Source: Gemmatimonadota bacterium (lineage in GTDB: Bacteria > Gemmatimonadota > Gemmatimonadetes > Gemmatimonadales > Gemmatimonadaceae). From it: a stretch of DNA of 5,920 nucleotides. This document shows positions 4,626 to 5,920 of this stretch, one piece after another (position 1 is the first letter of the stretch; each line of letters opens with the position of its first letter). The stretch covers positions 1 through 5,920 of the forward strand of contig PLMM01000085.1 of NCBI GenBank assembly GCA_003142495.1, read 5' to 3'. Both the position numbers and the translations under genes were made by a program. The notes below the pieces were generated by a model. The model saw only the letters and a program-made list of their open reading frames with translations, was not told the DNA's origin and ran no database searches.

Positions 4626-5920
4626 TCACCGCGGACGCCGCCGCCCCGGGCCGCCGCCGCCGCGTCGCTTCCCTCCGCCGCGATTCCCTCCGCCCCCGCC
4701 CCCGCCACCGCGCGGCGCCCCACCGGGCTTTCGCTCGCCATGGCGCGGCGCTCGGCCGTCATACGAACGCTCGGGAGCGCGCGCTCTCTCGACCTCCTCC
4801 GGCATCCACGGGCGTTCGAGCAGCTCCTGCAGCTCCTCGAGCGTCGCGGCGCGCAGCGATCCCCGCGCACCACGATGCACCGCGAAGCGCAGCGGGCGAT
4901 CCAGCACCGGCAGCTCACTCACGGTGAGCGTGCGCGCCATCTTCTCCGGTAGCCGCAGTCGCGCGACGCCGACTCTGCCGTCCGCGCCATCCGTCGCGTC
5001 CTCCACGTCGTACTCGATCGCCACGTCGTGATCGCGCACGCTCGTCATCGACGGCAGCGCGAGCCACCGCTTGCGCACCGCCGCCGGCACGATCGTGTCG
5101 GGATCGATGGTGAGCTGCGCCGCGCGGAAGTCATCGACCGAGCTCGCGCTCTCCAGCATCTTCGCATACACCGCCGTCAGCTCCCCCAGCGACAGCCTCG
5201 GCGTTTGCCCTCCGCTGCGGCGATACACATCGCGAATCTCCTCGATCGCCGCGCGATTGCGCTTGACCGCCAGATGCCGCGCCTCGAAGCGCGCGAGCGA
5301 CTCCGCGATTTTCTCGCGCGCCAGCGTCGCGAGCTCCGGCGGGAACGCCTCGACCGGCTCCTCCTCGCGACCGAGCTCGAAGCCGAAGTAGGTGATCTGA
5401 CTGCGCAGCACGAGCTGCGACCGCTTGCGATGCGCATCGAAGACGAGCTCCGGCGGATCGTGCGTCGCGTACTGCTTGATCAGATCGAATGGGATCTGCG
5501 TCCCCTCGATCGCCGCGCGCGGAATCCCCATGCGGTCCGCGAAGTAGCGCAGCTCCCCCGCGATCGCGCCGTAGCTCGAGCACACGCTCGTCTTCGACAC
5601 GCGCGCCTCCTCGCCGCTCGCGGTACGCTCCTCGATGACGAGATCGAAGGGCATGATGCGCGCGACGAGATCGGCAAACAGCCGCGCTACTCGCTCGCCC
5701 GCGATCGGGAGCGTGCTTGGCAGATCGAGCTCGAGGCTGCGATAGATGCTCGCCATGCCGAGCGCGGCGTCTTCCACCGTTTTCACCAGCGCGCCGCGAT
5801 CCTCGCCCCACTCCTCGATCCCCTCGGAGAAGAGATAGCGCGGCAGCCCGTACACGTCGCCCTTGTAGCCGTGCGCCGCGTACGCGTCCGCGAAGAGATT
5901 GTACGCGGTGAGATTGTCGC
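4626..5920 (-). CDS. C-terminal part of a large protein, probably an HrpA-like/DEAH-box RNA helicase (N-terminus off the right edge)
   Basis: The last 430 residues of a longer protein are present; the frame is open to the edge, and the GTG at 5855 is an internal Val, not a start. The piece opens DNLTAYNLFADAYAAHGYKG, resembling the helicase-associated region after the motor domains of HrpA-type proteins. A long alpha-helical part follows, then a conserved-looking segment: WLALPSM, IEYDVE, VARLRLPEKMARTL, ELPVLDRPLRF, VHRGARGSLRAATLEELQELLERPWMPEEV. I associate that segment with bacterial DEAH-box helicase C-termini. No Walker A, DEAH or motif VI is inside the window, so the helicase call is from memory of the family and is uncertain. 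The last ~37 residues are a Gly/Arg/Pro tail with an eight-Gly run, typical of RNA-binding RGG-like extensions. The gene is convergent with the GNAT gene. A C-terminal domain of another large RNA-associated protein is the alternative. Confidence 0.6.
   Translation of the reverse strand, partial: DNLTAYNLFADAYAAHGYKGDVYGLPRYLFSEGIEEWGEDRGALVKTVEDAALGMASIYRSLELDLPSTLPIAGERVARLFADLVARIMPFDLVIEERTASGEEARVSKTSVCSSYGAIAGELRYFADRMGIPRAAIEGTQIPFDLIKQYATHDPPELVFDAHRKRSQLVLRSQITYFGFELGREEEPVEAFPPELATLAREKIAESLARFEARHLAVKRNRAAIEEIRDVYRRSGGQTPRLSLGELTAVYAKMLESASSVDDFRAAQLTIDPDTIVPAAVRKRWLALPSMTSVRDHDVAIEYDVEDATDGADGRVGVARLRLPEKMARTLTVSELPVLDRPLRFAVHRGARGSLRAATLEELQELLERPWMPEEVERARAPERSYDGRAPRHGERKPGGAPRGGGGGGGGNRGGGKRRGGGGPGRRRPR
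4629..4739 (-). repeat. Low-complexity Gly/Arg tail coding segment
   Basis: This stretch codes for the last ~37 residues of the helicase-like protein, almost only Gly, Arg, Lys and Pro. On the plus strand it is a run of CCGCCG and CCCCCGCC units. It is intrinsically disordered and positively charged, and suits non-specific RNA contact. Slippage in the repeated GGC/GGG codons would make its length vary among strains. Confidence 0.75.

Noticed and set aside
4629..4740. CCG/CCC-rich tract as a CRISPR or tandem repeat array
   Set aside because: It is an irregular low-complexity coding tail of the helicase-like gene with no repeat-spacer structure.

Overview
The window is GC-rich bacterial chromosome with strong G/C bias at third codon positions. 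It carries seven recognisable protein genes or gene ends and one decayed gene remnant. Several traits fit a Gemmatimonadota-like bacterium: an exported protein with a carboxypeptidase-regulatory-like domain, an outer-membrane beta-barrel remnant, short or absent 5' leaders, few Shine-Dalgarno sites, and a helicase-like protein with a Gly/Arg tail. This placement is inferred from style and family content; there is no rRNA or other phylogenetic marker here.

Left part (1-2342): a secreted protein with a CarboxypepD_reg-like fold runs leftward off the edge. Divergent from it is a secreted metallo-beta-lactamase-fold hydrolase with a complete metal-ligand set. Behind a clear sigma70-type promoter follows an ABATE/CGNR zinc-finger protein, a probable transcription regulator.

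Middle (2343-4056): the CGNR gene converges on a two-gene operon read leftward, in which a TetR-family repressor overlaps an ECF sigma factor gene by ATGA. The gap between the convergent units holds a frameshifted, truncated outer-membrane beta-barrel remnant and a strong bidirectional hairpin terminator. The operon starts from a near-consensus promoter (TTGACA, 17-bp spacer, TATACT) whose -10 lies only 7 nt before the TetR ATG, so the mRNA is probably leaderless. The unusually AT-rich divergent intergenic region also holds a 22-bp near-palindrome with the look of a TetR-family operator.

Right part (4057-5920): a GNAT acetyltransferase is divergent from the TetR-sigma operon and may share its control region. 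Convergent to it is the C-terminal part of a large protein, probably an HrpA-like/DEAH-box RNA helicase, ending in a Gly/Arg-rich tail.

The most interesting unit is the TetR-ECF sigma operon with its shared control region. It suggests a sigma factor controlled by the abundance of its own transcript through a ligand- or redox-sensing TetR protein, since no anti-sigma gene is adjacent. No CRISPR array, tRNA, rRNA, insertion sequence or phage gene was seen.
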